A stretch of DNA of 64,000 nucleotides from Ensifer adhaerens (GTDB lineage: Bacteria; Pseudomonadota; Alphaproteobacteria; Rhizobiales; Rhizobiaceae). Positions 24,837 to 33,602 of the stretch are shown here, in pieces. Both the position numbers and the translations under genes were made by a program. Under the pieces are notes generated by a model, which was not told the DNA's origin, ran no database searches, and was given only the letters and a program-made list of their open reading frames with translations. The stretch spans positions 1,984,001 through 2,048,000 of the forward strand of contig NZ_CP015880.1 in NCBI RefSeq assembly GCF_000697965.2, in the 5' to 3' direction. How positions within the stretch are numbered: the stretch's first letter is position 1; every line of letters starts with the position of its first letter.

Positions 24837-26336
24837 TCAGTGCGCCTCCGCCGCAATCAGCGGCACCTCGGTGCCCTTGGCATCGTAGAGCTTGCCGTTG
24901 AGGAAGTAGTCGCCGTCGTGCAGCCTTGCGATGTCCTGGTAGCGGATCGTGCGTTCGGTTGCAGCCACGAAGACCGACTGCTGGTCGGAATTGCCTGCGG
25001 TGAAGTGATTGAACAGGAGGTTGAGCAGGATCGCCATGACGGCCGCCGACGAGATGCCCGAATGGAAGATCGTGGCGACCCAGGCCGGGAAATGCTCGTA
25101 GAAGCCGGGTGCCGCAATCGGGATCATGCCGAAGCCGATCGAGGTCGCGACGATCACCAGGTTCATGTTGTTATTGTACTCGACCTTGGACAGCGTGCGG
25201 ATGCCGCTTGCCGCAACCGTGCCGAAAAGCACGATGCCGGCGCCACCAAGCACCGAGGTCGGCACCGAGGCGACGACGCGACCCATGATCGGCAAGAGGC
25301 CGAGCGTTACCAGGAACAGGCCGCCCGTTGCCACCACATAACGGCTCTTCACGCCCGTCACCGCCACGAGGCCGACATTCTGGGCAAAGGCGCTCTGGGT
25401 GAAGGAGCCGACGACCGGCGCGAGAATGCTCGACAGCATGTCGGCACGAAGGCCGTCACCAAGCCGGCGCGAATCCACCTTGGTTTCGACGATCTCACCG
25501 ACGGCGAGAATGTCGGCCGAGGTCTCGACCAGCGTCACCATGATGACGATCAGCATCGAGATAACAGCCGCAAGCTCGAAGGTCGGATAGCCGAAATGGA
25601 AGATCCTCGGCAATGCGAAGACCGGGCCGTTTGCAACTTGCGAGAAATCGGTCATGCCGGCGACATAGGCAATGCCGGTACCGATAACGATCGACAGCAG
25701 GATCGAAAGCCTGGAGATCGAAGCGTTGCCGAGTTTGCTCAAGAGCAGCACGATGATGAGCGTGACCGCCGCAAGCTGGATATTGGCGGTGCTGCCGAAG
25801 TCCGGCGCCGCCTTGTTGCCGCCCATCGCCCAGAATGCCGCAACCGGCATCAGCGTCAGGCCGATGGTGGTAATGACGATGCCGGTGACGAGCGGCGGGA
25901 AGAAGCGGGTGATGCGCGAAAACACCGGCGTGATCAGAAGGCCGATCAATGAAGCCGCGATGACCGCACCAAGGATCGCCGGAATGCCGCCATTGCCGGA
26001 AATGGCGATCATCGTGGCGACACCCGAGAACGAGACGCCCTGCACCAGCGGCAGGCGGCTGCCGAAGAATGGCACGCCGATCGTCTGCAAGATGGTGGCG
26101 AGGCCACCGGCGAAAAGCGAGGCGGTGACGAGCAGGCCGACATCGCCGGAATTCAAGCCCGCCGCCTGGCCAAGGATCAGCGGAACGGCGACGATGCCGC
26201 CATACATGGTCAAGACGTGCTGCAGGCCATAGGCGAGGTTCGCGCCGATGCTCAGCCGTTCGTCTTCCGGATTTTGCGCCGGATTCTGGGTATGCGTAGT
26301 GTCCTCTGAAATGCTTGCCAAGGGTATCTCCTCCAT
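24837..26336 (-). CDS. NCS2 family nucleobase permease (uracil/xanthine/urate type)
   Basis: A 499-aa inner-membrane transporter of the nucleobase:cation symporter-2 family with about 14 helices. It imports a purine or pyrimidine with H+ (or Na+). Family landmarks are LSIGANLAYGLQHVLTMYGGIVAVPLILG near residues 28-60, VQGVSFSGVATM (~100), TLVETSADILAVGEIV (~265, the substrate-binding helix Glu) and SFTQSAFAQNVGLVAVTGVKSRY (~313, the conserved QN-x-G motif). It has a hydrophilic C-terminal tail ending LIAAEAH. The neighbouring deaminase suggests purine or pyrimidine use. The upstream region holds an AT-rich stretch but no identified riboswitch. Confidence 0.9.
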   Translation of the reverse strand: MEEIPLASISEDTTHTQNPAQNPEDERLSIGANLAYGLQHVLTMYGGIVAVPLILGQAAGLNSGDVGLLVTASLFAGGLATILQTIGVPFFGSRLPLVQGVSFSGVATMIAISGNGGIPAILGAVIAASLIGLLITPVFSRITRFFPPLVTGIVITTIGLTLMPVAAFWAMGGNKAAPDFGSTANIQLAAVTLIIVLLLSKLGNASISRLSILLSIVIGTGIAYVAGMTDFSQVANGPVFALPRIFHFGYPTFELAAVISMLIVIMVTLVETSADILAVGEIVETKVDSRRLGDGLRADMLSSILAPVVGSFTQSAFAQNVGLVAVTGVKSRYVVATGGLFLVTLGLLPIMGRVVASVPTSVLGGAGIVLFGTVAASGIRTLSKVEYNNNMNLVIVATSIGFGMIPIAAPGFYEHFPAWVATIFHSGISSAAVMAILLNLLFNHFTAGNSDQQSVFVAATERTIRYQDIARLHDGDYFLNGKLYDAKGTEVPLIAAEAH

Positions 26337-26725
26337 ACCTTCGCGATATGTCCCGTCTCCAGCGGGACAACCAAAAGGGTACTGAAGGTAGGCAAATCTC
26401 GCTTTCCTAAAAAAGGCGAAACACCTTTCGGGTTTTGGGCGGGAATGGTTGGGGCGGGAAATATCTGCCGCAATCGGCCTTTTTTAAGCGGTTTCCGACG
26501 CTTTCAACCGCAAGATCCGATCGCCAGGGGCAATCGGCTCCACCGATAGGCCATTCAAAGGAGAGCAGAGATCATCGCATTGCGCAATGGTCGCGGCGCT
26601 CTCGTACCGCTTTCCCCGCCGATCGAAGGGGCACAATGAAGCCGAGGCGGCCGCCGGCACCGCCCGTGTCACCGTTGCCTTCACTGCGAAAGTTCCAGCC
26701 CAGCACCAGTTGGACGCGACTGCCC
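26337..26725. other. Intergenic region, no gene supported
   Basis: About 390 bases upstream of the permease start and downstream of the next minus-strand gene. ORFs overlap it on both strands, but none has a ribosome-binding site, a recognisable domain or protein-like composition; I take them as shadows. The part adjacent to the permease (26340-26480) is the likely promoter and has an A-rich tract, TCCTAAAAAAGGCG, near 26405. Confidence 0.4.
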
Positions 26726-27064
26726 CTAGAGGCTGCAGCCCGGATGCTTGTAGAGATCGGCCTGCGACAGATCCGGCGGGCATGGCGAGCTCTTGCCGCT
26801 CCCTTGGCCGCAAGCCGAGGGCTTGATCTGCGAGATCGCCGAGTAGTGTCCCTGGGAGACATGCACCCGGACGCAGGTCTTGGTGCCGGCATTCCACCAG
26901 GTATTGTTGCCGCCGACGTCGACATAGCCCCTGGACTGCATCTCGCTCTCGGCGCCAGGCGCGCGTGCGCCGACGAGATCGGCGATATCGGCCGGCGATT
27001 TGGCAAGGGTTGCTGTCGGAAGGGACATCAATGCTGCTGCTGCGATTGCGACTGTGAAACGCAT
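26726..27064 (-). CDS. Secreted hypothetical protein (112 aa)
   Basis: A protein with a signal peptide MRFTVAIAAAALMSLPTATLA (cleavage ~residue 21), followed by a short mature domain containing KSPADIADLVGARAPGAES. It has Trp-rich GGNNTWWNAGTKTCVRVHVSQGHYSAI and several cysteines (KTCVR, SACGQG, SPCPPD, HPGCSL) able to form two disulfides. The ATG at 27064 has AGAAGGA about nine bases upstream; a start at 27103 would add 13 residues. The Trp/His-containing repeat GHYSAISQIKPSACG is reminiscent of small periplasmic proteins of rhizobia, but no named family is recognised. Function unknown. Confidence 0.75.
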   Translation of the reverse strand: MRFTVAIAAAALMSLPTATLAKSPADIADLVGARAPGAESEMQSRGYVDVGGNNTWWNAGTKTCVRVHVSQGHYSAISQIKPSACGQGSGKSSPCPPDLSQADLYKHPGCSL

Positions 27065-27223
27065 CGGACGAATTCCTTCTGAGCAAGAAGAGGCTGTTCG
27101 CATGCTAGCGCGACTGTATTAGCAGAGGAGAAAATGGATGGCGAGAACAATCACGCAACCTGCGAATGCGCGGCGACAACCACCGGCCGTCGCCGCCGCT
27201 CGACGGCAGGCAAAGGCCGCCGC

Positions 27224-27862
27224 TCAGCCTGATATCGGAGGCAACGCGGGCGCATCAAGCCCGCGGAACGGATCGCGCCAGGCGTCGATCGCCTCGAGCT
27301 GCCCGGCCCAGCGCGCAAGTGCCGGATAGTCCGCGAGCCGCAGCCTTGCCACATCATTGTATGGCAGGAATGTCGCCATGCGAAAATCGGCGTAGGAGAC
27401 CGCCTCGCCGACCAGCCAGGCGTGAGCGGAGAGTTCGGCATCGAGCAGCCGGGCCGCCTTGTGGAACGCCTTCATCCCCTCCTCCACCATGGCCTCGTCA
27501 CAAGTGCCGATGCCGTAGCGCAGCTTGGTGCCGCGCTCCCAATGCACCATGTCACAGGCCTTCACGAAGTTCTCCTTGCCCCAGCTGATCCAGCGGACCA
27601 TCTCCGGCTCGTCGTCATCCCTTCGCCAGAGGTTGGAGCCGACCTGGCGAGAGAGAAAGCAGGCGATCGCATCCGCCTCCCACAGCGCCCGGCCGGGACG
27701 CTCCAGGATCGGCAAAAGCAGGTTGGGATTGAGCGGCCGATAGCGGTCCGCCTGCCCCGGCGCCAGCGGCTCGGCATATTCGAACGCGACCTCTGCCTTC
27801 AGAAATCGGGCCGTGGCGACCGCCAGGCGCGGATTGGGGTTGCGGCTGAAATAGAGCTTCAT
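27224..27862 (-). CDS. Glutathione S-transferase family protein
   Basis: A 212-aa GST. The N-terminal domain (MKLYFSRNPNPRLAVATARFLKAEVAFEY, then NPNLLLPILERPGRALWEADAIACFLSR) shows the thioredoxin fold, with the cis-proline strand and E-A replacing the usual E-S pair. The C-terminal helices include SYADFRMATFLPYNDVARLRLADYPALARW. GGAGAG lies eight bases before the ATG at 27862. A long in-frame extension to 28105 is rejected because it runs through the upstream region without an RBS. Likely a cytosolic detoxification enzyme; the substrate is unknown. It is the divergent neighbour of the unknown gene at 28174. Confidence 0.88.
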   Translation of the reverse strand: MKLYFSRNPNPRLAVATARFLKAEVAFEYAEPLAPGQADRYRPLNPNLLLPILERPGRALWEADAIACFLSRQVGSNLWRRDDDEPEMVRWISWGKENFVKACDMVHWERGTKLRYGIGTCDEAMVEEGMKAFHKAARLLDAELSAHAWLVGEAVSYADFRMATFLPYNDVARLRLADYPALARWAGQLEAIDAWRDPFRGLDAPALPPISG

Positions 27863-28173
27863 GCGGTGGCTCTCCGTTGGTGCACGTCGTGAAGACGAAC
27901 CGAGGCGACGCTTGCCGACAGGCGCGAGAGAAAATCGACCGTTCCCTTCGACCGGTAGCACCACCCGCCCGCGCATCATGTCGTCCGGCTGAACGCGAGC
28001 AAAACGATATTGGATAAAATTGCCCAAACCAAATGCGCAAACGCTTGACCGTTTTCCGGTAACTCGTTGCGCAACCGGTGGGATCAAGACGGGAACAATC
28101 CACATCCTGGTTGCCGGAGATCGCCTGGATGAGCAGCCGCCGCCTGCGGCTGCGCGCGGAAGGTTGGATAGTC
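27863..28173. promoter_or_regulatory. Divergent intergenic region with inverted repeat
   Basis: This 311-base region separates the GST and the unknown gene. It holds TGCGCAA near 28032 and TTGCGCA near 28067, a 7-bp inverted repeat with a wide spacer. No gene or known element is recognised. Confidence 0.35.
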
Positions 28174-28980
28174 ATGTGGCCATTCGAGAACGACGAATAT
28201 CCCGAAGGGTATTTGCTGTCTACGGAGCAGAGCGGGCCGAATGAACCACGGAGCGATTATGGTCGGCGGCATGGCGTTGCCGTTCTCCACTATCGCTTCG
28301 GAATAGCTTTTGCCGCCGACCGCGTCCGCCTACCTGACGGAACACGCGGCCGGGCTCGCTCCGCGGATATCGGCCGACAACATTGGCGGCGGCCGCTCAA
28401 TGACCGTGAGCGCGCTTGGTCCAGCGCGGCCGTGGCAATTCCGATCGACTGGCGTTGGGGGAAGCTGATCATCACGCCAGGCGATGTGATTTTTGAGGAC
28501 GATCAATCGCTGCCGGAGGTCTACTTCACCGGCGACAACGAGCGCCTCGACCGCGATCTCTATCAAAGCCGGGAGATAAAAGACCTAGTGGTAACGATGG
28601 AAGGATGCAATGCGCTCTACCGTCTGCTCGTGTACGGATTTTGGCAGCGGGATCCCGACGATGAACCCTGTACATATATGCAGGATGATGCCGCAAGAAC
28701 GCTTGCAACGATACGTGGTCTCGGCGAGAGACACTACGATCTGACAAATGCCGGCTGGCTAGATTACGACGGCGGCGAAGACCATCTGATGCGCCGTCAT
28801 CTCAAGCGGCTCGGCTGGCACGACGTTCGGGAGCAGCCTATTGACACCCTTTTTTCGGAAAGTCGGCCCAATGAGTCTTCCGAAACCTTGGAACTCATGC
28901 GGCGAATGGCGCTTTTCCTTGTCGCTTCTGTGGCGGCCCTTCATATCCTGCTTGCCATAGCTGCACTTGCGGGCGGATAA
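28174..28980 (+). CDS. Hypothetical protein with C-terminal TM helix
   Basis: A 268-aa protein of unknown family. The soluble part (residues ~1-240) is rich in Arg, Asp and Trp (IPIDWRWGKLIITPGDVIFEDDQSLPEVYFTGDNERLDRDLY). A hydrophobic helix near the C-terminus (MALFLVASVAALHILLAIAALAGG) suggests a tail anchor. The ATG at 28174 is preferred because AAGG and GGA lie just upstream and the sequence is coherent from MWPFENDEYPEGY; earlier in-frame ATGs exist at 28078 and 28129. Base composition is slightly less GC-rich than neighbours. It is divergent from a GST gene. Function unknown. Confidence 0.6.
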   Translation: MWPFENDEYPEGYLLSTEQSGPNEPRSDYGRRHGVAVLHYRFGIAFAADRVRLPDGTRGRARSADIGRQHWRRPLNDRERAWSSAAVAIPIDWRWGKLIITPGDVIFEDDQSLPEVYFTGDNERLDRDLYQSREIKDLVVTMEGCNALYRLLVYGFWQRDPDDEPCTYMQDDAARTLATIRGLGERHYDLTNAGWLDYDGGEDHLMRRHLKRLGWHDVREQPIDTLFSESRPNESSETLELMRRMALFLVASVAALHILLAIAALAGG

Positions 28981-29013
28981 CGCCCCCACAATGTCCCCGT
29001 CCCTATCCGAAAA

Positions 29014-29361
29014 CTAGCCGGCGCCGGGCGTGTGACGTCCGCGCCAGAGCAAGACCGACAGCACCGCATGAACTGCGATCGCAGGCCACAGAAGGACGCC
29101 GGTGGAGCCATCCGTCAGTCCGAACCAGGCCAGATAGAGCGTGACGGCCGCACTGTAGATCAGCATGCCGATGAGGCTTGAGTTCTTCCAGCAGGCAACG
29201 CCGAGTGCGATCAGGGCAATTCCCGCCACCCGGGCCGTCGGGATCGCCGGCCCGGTGAGTAGCTCGCCAAGCAGCACCTGCCCCACGAGCGAAGGCGCCA
29301 CCACCAGTGCGAGCCCTGTTGCCATCTCCCCGAAGGCGGCGAGATCAAGCACGCGTATCAT
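29014..29361 (-). CDS. Small integral membrane protein (115 aa)
   Basis: An inner-membrane protein with about three or four hydrophobic helices (FGEMATGLALVVAPSLVGQVLLG, VAGIALIALGVACWK, LIGMLIYSAAVTLYLAWFGL, WPAIAVHAVLSVLLW) and short loops. GAGGTG lies seven bases upstream of the ATG at 29361. This small hydrophobic architecture is common among uncharacterised rhizobial proteins, and no family name can be assigned with confidence. It is the first gene of its own minus-strand unit, between the unknown gene at 28174 (convergent) and a truncated arylsulfatase. Function unknown. Confidence 0.7.
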   Translation of the reverse strand: MIRVLDLAAFGEMATGLALVVAPSLVGQVLLGELLTGPAIPTARVAGIALIALGVACWKNSSLIGMLIYSAAVTLYLAWFGLTDGSTGVLLWPAIAVHAVLSVLLWRGRHTPGAG

Positions 29362-29453
29362 CGGAACGCACCTCTGCCAGTCGTTTGTGTCCGGGCCTTG
29401 CGATGCAAGGTCGCCAGAGCGTCCCATGTGCGTTCACGTGAACGCACGGCGCT

Positions 29454-30794
29454 CTAGGGCGTTGCGTTTGGCTTCAATTCGAAAGTCAGTTTGTCGATCT
29501 TGCCCGTAAAGCGGAAGGGCGTGTCGTAGCGGTGTTCCAGAAGGGCGACGCCGGTGCGCGTGTCGAGACCGACGTCGAAGGTCTCATCCTCGGGGAAAGT
29601 GACCGGGATGCCATGATCGATGCTGTTCCTGGCGACCTCCTTGCCGTCCACCGACAGAACGCCGGTGCCCCCGGCGCCAAGTCCCTTTCCATCCGACTTG
29701 AAGTCGAAGACGATCCTGTGTTTGCCGGGTTCGAGTTCCGGTCCTTCCCACAGGGTGCGCTTGAGGTCGAGGAGATTGTAGAGGAACACGACCTTCCCAC
29801 TGCCGACACCGAAGTCGCCCTGGCTGAGGAAGAGGCCGTAACCGCCAAAGCGGCCACCCTCGGTGACGATCATGCCTTGCGCACCGTCGTCGGGTATCTC
29901 GACATCGGCCGTAATCGTATAGGACTTGTTCAAGGTGCTCGGCGCAGCGCTGGCCGGCACACCACTCAGTTCGCCGCGGTAGGTGAATTCCGTACGGCCG
30001 GCCGTCAGGTTCGGCCGCGGGGCGTTCCAGCGTGCGAGCGTCGAATTGTCGAGCGGCAGCACGTTGTACTTCTTCGCCTCGGCATAGAAGAGGTCCTGCA
30101 ATTCCTTGAGTTTGTCAGGCATTTTGGCGGCAAGATCGGTGAATTGCGTCGGGTCTTCATCGACGTTGTAGAGTTCCCAGTTGTAGCCGGTGATCACGTC
30201 GGGCGGCGTCTTGGTGCTGAGTTCCCACGGCAGCGTCGCGGGCGTCGTCGCGGCGACCCATCCGTCGTGGTAGATCGCGCGGTTTCCCAGCATCTCGAAG
30301 TACTGGGTCTTGTGTTCGGTCGGCGCAGCGGCATTCGCCTTGTCCCATGTATAGGCCATGCTGACGCCTTCGACCGGCTCCTGTTTGATGCCGTTGATCG
30401 TCTCCGGTTGCGGGATGCCTGTCGCCTCCAGGATCGTCGGCACGATGTCGATGAAGTGGTGAAACTGCGCGCGGACACCGCCAGCGTCGTTGATATGGCC
30501 GGGCCACGACATGACCATGCCCTGCGCCGTCCCGCCAAAGTGCGATGGCACCTGCTTGACCCACTTGAACGGTGTCCCCATCGCCCAGGCCCAGCCGGCT
30601 GCGAAATGCGGGAATGTCCGCTCCGAACCCCAGAACGGATACCAGAGAAACTGGTCCTTCACCGGAACGTCGACGCCGTTGAATGTGGTGAACTCATTCG
30701 GCGTGCCGTTGAGCATGCCCTCGGCGCTCGCGCCGTTGTCGCCGCCGATGTAGATGATCTGCAGATCGTTGAATCTCCACCGATTTAGGCTAGT
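29454..30794 (-). pseudogene. Arylsulfatase remnant lacking the catalytic N-terminal domain
   Basis: The reading frame resembles the C-terminal ~55% of a large arylsulfatase. It includes the sulfatase sequence IIYIGGDNGASAEGMLNGTPNE at its beginning, then LWYPFWGSERTFPHFAAGWAWAMGTPFKWVKQ, and the C-terminal region with PDDGAQGMIVTEGG and a carbohydrate/substrate domain. The N-terminal third with the CxPxR site that is oxidised to formylglycine is missing. An in-frame stop (TAG at 30795-30797) precedes a homology break at about 30788, where sequence becomes unrelated. It is therefore almost certainly inactive. The neighbouring upstream gap (30798-31053) shows no identifiable replacement gene or IS end. 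Confidence 0.85.
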
Positions 30795-31053
30795 CTAATA
30801 TACGCAAACCAGACCCGAGACGCGAGAAGTTTACGACCGGTGTTCTCCATCCGATCCGTCGCAGACGGTCTGCCCGATGGCTTCCCCGGAACACTTAACC
30901 AGTTATCCGGCTCCGAACATCGCATCTGTGAATTCGTTTCCCATATCCTGCGAAGCGTACCCCGCTACCGGGACTCCGCTCGCTGACCTATTTTTCCAAA
31001 CAACGGCGATGCACCGCATCACCTGCCCCATCGATCAGCAAAGGACAGGACAC

Positions 31054-32067
31054 ATGACACTCAAGGATATTCTGCCCGGCAAGCTCGGTTTCGGCGCAGC
31101 CCCGCTCGGCAACATGTTCCGCGAAATCCCCGAAAAGGAAGCGCTTGCCACCGTCGAGGCCGCCTGGAACGACGGCATCCGCTATTTCGACAACGCCCCG
31201 TTCTACGGCGCCGGCCTTGCCGAGATCCGCATGGGCGAAGCGCTCGGCGGTCGCCCGCGTGACGAATACGTCATCAGCACCAAGGTCGGCCGGGTCATCC
31301 TCGACGAGATCGAGGACGTCAGCGCCCGCGACCTTGGGGAAAAGGGCGACGTCTTCCGCTATGGCCGCCCCAACAAGATCGTCAACGACTACTCCCATGA
31401 CGCCACCCTGCGGTCGATCGAGGACAGCCTCAAGCGCCTGAAGACCGACCGGATCGAGATCGCCTTCGTTCACGACGTTGCCCAGGATTTCTACGGCGAC
31501 GAATGGCTCGACGTTTTCGAGACGGCGCGCAAGGGCGCCTTCAGGGCGCTCGACCGGCTGCGCGACGAAGGCGTGATCAAGGCCTGGGGGCTCGGCGTCA
31601 ACCGGGTGGAGCCGATCGAATTGCTGCTCGCGCTCGAGGGTCCGCGTCCCGATGGCTTCCTGCTTGCCGGCCGCTATACCCTGCTTGACCATGATCGCGC
31701 ACTCCAGCGCGTCATGCCCGAGGTCACCAAGCGCGGCCTCGGCATCGTCGTCGGCGGCCCCTATAGCTCCGGCGCGCTCGTCGGTGGCCCGAACTTCGAG
31801 TATGCCCCGGCCACGCCGGCAATTCTCGACAAGGTCGCGCGTATCAAGTCGATCGCCGACCGTCACGGCATCTCGATGAAGGCGGCCGGCCTGCAGTTCT
31901 CGCTCGCCAACCCCGCAGTTGCCGCCGTCATCCCCGGCGCCAGCCAGCCGAGCCGCATCGCCGAAGACCGCGCCGCCCTGAACGAAGCCGTGCCGGCCGA
32001 CTTCTGGCGGGACTTGAGGGCAGCCGGTCTCGTCAACCCGGAGGCGCCGCTACCGATTGCCGGTTAA
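31054..32067 (+). CDS. Aldo/keto reductase (D-threo-aldose 1-dehydrogenase-like)
   Basis: A 337-aa TIM-barrel oxidoreductase using NAD(P)H. It starts with LKDILPGKLGFGAAPLGNMF. The catalytic Asp-Tyr pair is present in RYFDNAPFYGAGLAEIRMGEAL, the conserved Lys in YVISTKVGR, and the active-site His in AFVHDVAQD. The C-terminal half has the NADP-binding loop ending PGASQPSRIAED. The DxxxxYG spacing and NAPFYG segment resemble the pyridoxal/D-threo-aldose dehydrogenase branch. AAAGGACAGGACAC precedes the ATG; the longer upstream reading is not credible. Substrate is probably a sugar or aldehyde, unproven. Confidence 0.9.
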   Translation: MTLKDILPGKLGFGAAPLGNMFREIPEKEALATVEAAWNDGIRYFDNAPFYGAGLAEIRMGEALGGRPRDEYVISTKVGRVILDEIEDVSARDLGEKGDVFRYGRPNKIVNDYSHDATLRSIEDSLKRLKTDRIEIAFVHDVAQDFYGDEWLDVFETARKGAFRALDRLRDEGVIKAWGLGVNRVEPIELLLALEGPRPDGFLLAGRYTLLDHDRALQRVMPEVTKRGLGIVVGGPYSSGALVGGPNFEYAPATPAILDKVARIKSIADRHGISMKAAGLQFSLANPAVAAVIPGASQPSRIAEDRAALNEAVPADFWRDLRAAGLVNPEAPLPIAG

Positions 32068-32169
32068 GCAATTCCAGGAAAAGTGTGAAACGGTTTTCCG
32101 CCAGGAATTGCGACATTTGGCCAAGAAATTCCAGGAAAAGCGCGCAGCAATTTTCCGTCCGGAATTGCG
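32068..32169. repeat. Two further copies of the 24.6-kb palindromic repeat
   Basis: GCAATTCCAGGAAAAGTGTG at 32068 onward ends at CAGGAATTGCG (32112), and a second unit runs 32126-32169. They match the consensus of the array at 24626-24813, with the same internal GGTTTTCCG(T/C)C. They begin exactly at the stop codon of the aldo/keto reductase gene and could fold into tandem hairpins in its 3' UTR. Confidence 0.8.
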
Positions 32170-32238
32170 AGAAACCGTCCTATCCTCGCCCGTCTTCCAG
32201 CGGGCGGGGCAGCCGGTGACACCCCGCCGCGCAGCCGA

Positions 32239-33180
32239 TCAGAACGGATTGACGTAGTTGGTGATCGCGATCTGGCGCAAAAGCACCCGGCGGATCACAT
32301 GCGCCGCCCTCACCCGGTCGGTGAAGATGGCCGCGTCCCCCGTGGCGCCGGCTGGCAGCCGTGCGGCGAAAGCCTGGTCGTCGAGTTTCACCCGCACGAT
32401 GAAGGGCGCGGCGGAGACTGCCTCCGGGGTCACCGCCGTGCCGGACACGCGGGCTTGCCCGGAGGCGATCGCCTGCAGCACGCCCTCGACCTCACCGGTA
32501 TAGGTCTCACCGGGCGCAAACTTGAAGGTCGCCTCCACCATCTGGCCGGGCTCTATGTAGCGCGCATCGATCTGGTTGATCTCGACCCCGATGATCGTCT
32601 CGGAGGTGTCGATAAAGGCCATGGCCGGCGACAGCGGCAGCGTCGTCACGCGCGCGCCCTTGCGCAGCGCAAGGTTGGTCACGTAGCCATCGGCAGGCGC
32701 CCGCACCGTCGTCTTGCCGAGTTCCCACTCGGCATTGCTGATCTGGGCTCTCAGATTGTCGACGTCCGCCTGGCGTTGCTGCACGTCGAATTCGGTTGCG
32801 GCATCGCGCGACTGCAGCTTCGTCATCTGCGCAAGCCGCAGCTCCTGCAGCGAAAGCTGCGCCTGCAACGCGTCTACCTTCGCCTGGTAGGGCACGGGGT
32901 CGATGCGGAAGAGCACGTCGCCGGCTTTCAGGGGGCTGTTGGAGGCGACCGGCACCTCCGTGACCTCGCCGGCGACATCGGGCACGATCGCCACCGAATT
33001 GCGCACCACCAGCGCCTTGCCCTGCGGCGCGCCCCAGTTCATCGGGATGAACAGACCGACGAGAAGCAGCAGGAACACGATCGCCGGCGAAATCTTCCAG
33101 AACAGGTTGAAAGGCACGATCCTGAATTTCACCAGGCAGAAGAGAATCGCCAGATAGACATTGAAGAGAAAGACGATCAT
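32239..33180 (-). CDS. HlyD/EmrA-like periplasmic adaptor (YiaV-like)
   Basis: A 313-aa membrane fusion protein. It starts with one inner-membrane helix (VFLFNVYLAILFCLVKF), has a second hydrophobic stretch (ISPAIVFLLLLVGLFIP), then a lipoyl-type half (GEVTEVPVASNSPLKAGDVLFRID), a coiled-coil hairpin (residues ~120-180, LQAQLSLQELRLAQMTKLQSRDAATEFDVQQRQADVDNLRAQISNAEWEL), the second lipoyl half (TTVRAPADGYVTNL) and a beta-barrel domain. It would link an inner-membrane partner to the periplasm or outer membrane. Its start overlaps the next upstream gene (33177) by four bases. The pair equals the E. coli YiaV/YiaW arrangement. No efflux pump is adjacent. Confidence 0.9.
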   Translation of the reverse strand: MIVFLFNVYLAILFCLVKFRIVPFNLFWKISPAIVFLLLLVGLFIPMNWGAPQGKALVVRNSVAIVPDVAGEVTEVPVASNSPLKAGDVLFRIDPVPYQAKVDALQAQLSLQELRLAQMTKLQSRDAATEFDVQQRQADVDNLRAQISNAEWELGKTTVRAPADGYVTNLALRKGARVTTLPLSPAMAFIDTSETIIGVEINQIDARYIEPGQMVEATFKFAPGETYTGEVEGVLQAIASGQARVSGTAVTPEAVSAAPFIVRVKLDDQAFAARLPAGATGDAAIFTDRVRAAHVIRRVLLRQIAITNYVNPF

Positions 33181-33464
33181 GGCTGGCCCGCCTCGCTCGG
33201 ATGAACCTCGCCCGCAGCGGTCGCCGCCGGATGCGCGCCGCTCGGGCGCGGCACGTCGACATAGGCCCAGACGAGCGCGATCGGCCACAGCGCGAAGCCG
33301 AGGAACAGCGTCACCCAGCCCGCGACATTGACCGCCTCGCTCCAGGGATGATTGCGCCTTTTTGCGATCGACCCCGGCAGCATGGCGAGAAAGATCAGCA
33401 CGGCGACCGTGCTCACCACGAGCACGATCAGCACGATCCAGGCGAAGAGATCGATAAAACTCAT
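33177..33464 (-). CDS. DUF3302 small inner-membrane protein (YiaW-like)
   Basis: A 95-aa protein with two to three hydrophobic helices (FAWIVLIVLVVSTVAVLIFLAMLPGS and EAVNVAGWVTLFLGFALWPIALVWAYV) and an Arg/Pro/His-rich tail (RPSGAHPAATAAGEVHPSEAGQ). The central positively charged loop IAKRRNHPWSEAV and overall length match the DUF3302/YiaW family, whose genes are commonly next to a HlyD-like YiaV. Its stop overlaps the start of the downstream adaptor gene by four bases, so they form a translationally coupled pair. Role in the E. coli pair is not well defined. It is the first gene of its unit. Confidence 0.85.
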   Translation of the reverse strand: MSFIDLFAWIVLIVLVVSTVAVLIFLAMLPGSIAKRRNHPWSEAVNVAGWVTLFLGFALWPIALVWAYVDVPRPSGAHPAATAAGEVHPSEAGQP

Positions 33465-33602
33465 GAAGTTGCGCTCCCCTTCACGACGGGGACGCTAGAC
33501 CCAAAGCCGGGCGCTGCGGAAGTACGTAACGGTTACCGCGCCATACGGCTGCCCCTTTAGAGGGCGCAGGCATGAACCTTGGCCCGCGAACGGCAGCCCG
33601 CC

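Noticed and set aside
24573..25952. 459-codon open frame on the plus strand
   Set aside because: Antisense to the NCS2 permease and passes through the repeat array; Asp/Arg/His-rich shadow sequence.
26484..27086. Minus-strand 200-codon ORF overlapping the secreted protein gene
   Set aside because: Overlaps a gene with a signal peptide and good RBS in another frame; no recognisable motif.
29532..30788. 418-codon open frame on the plus strand
   Set aside because: Antisense to the arylsulfatase remnant; no protein-like features.
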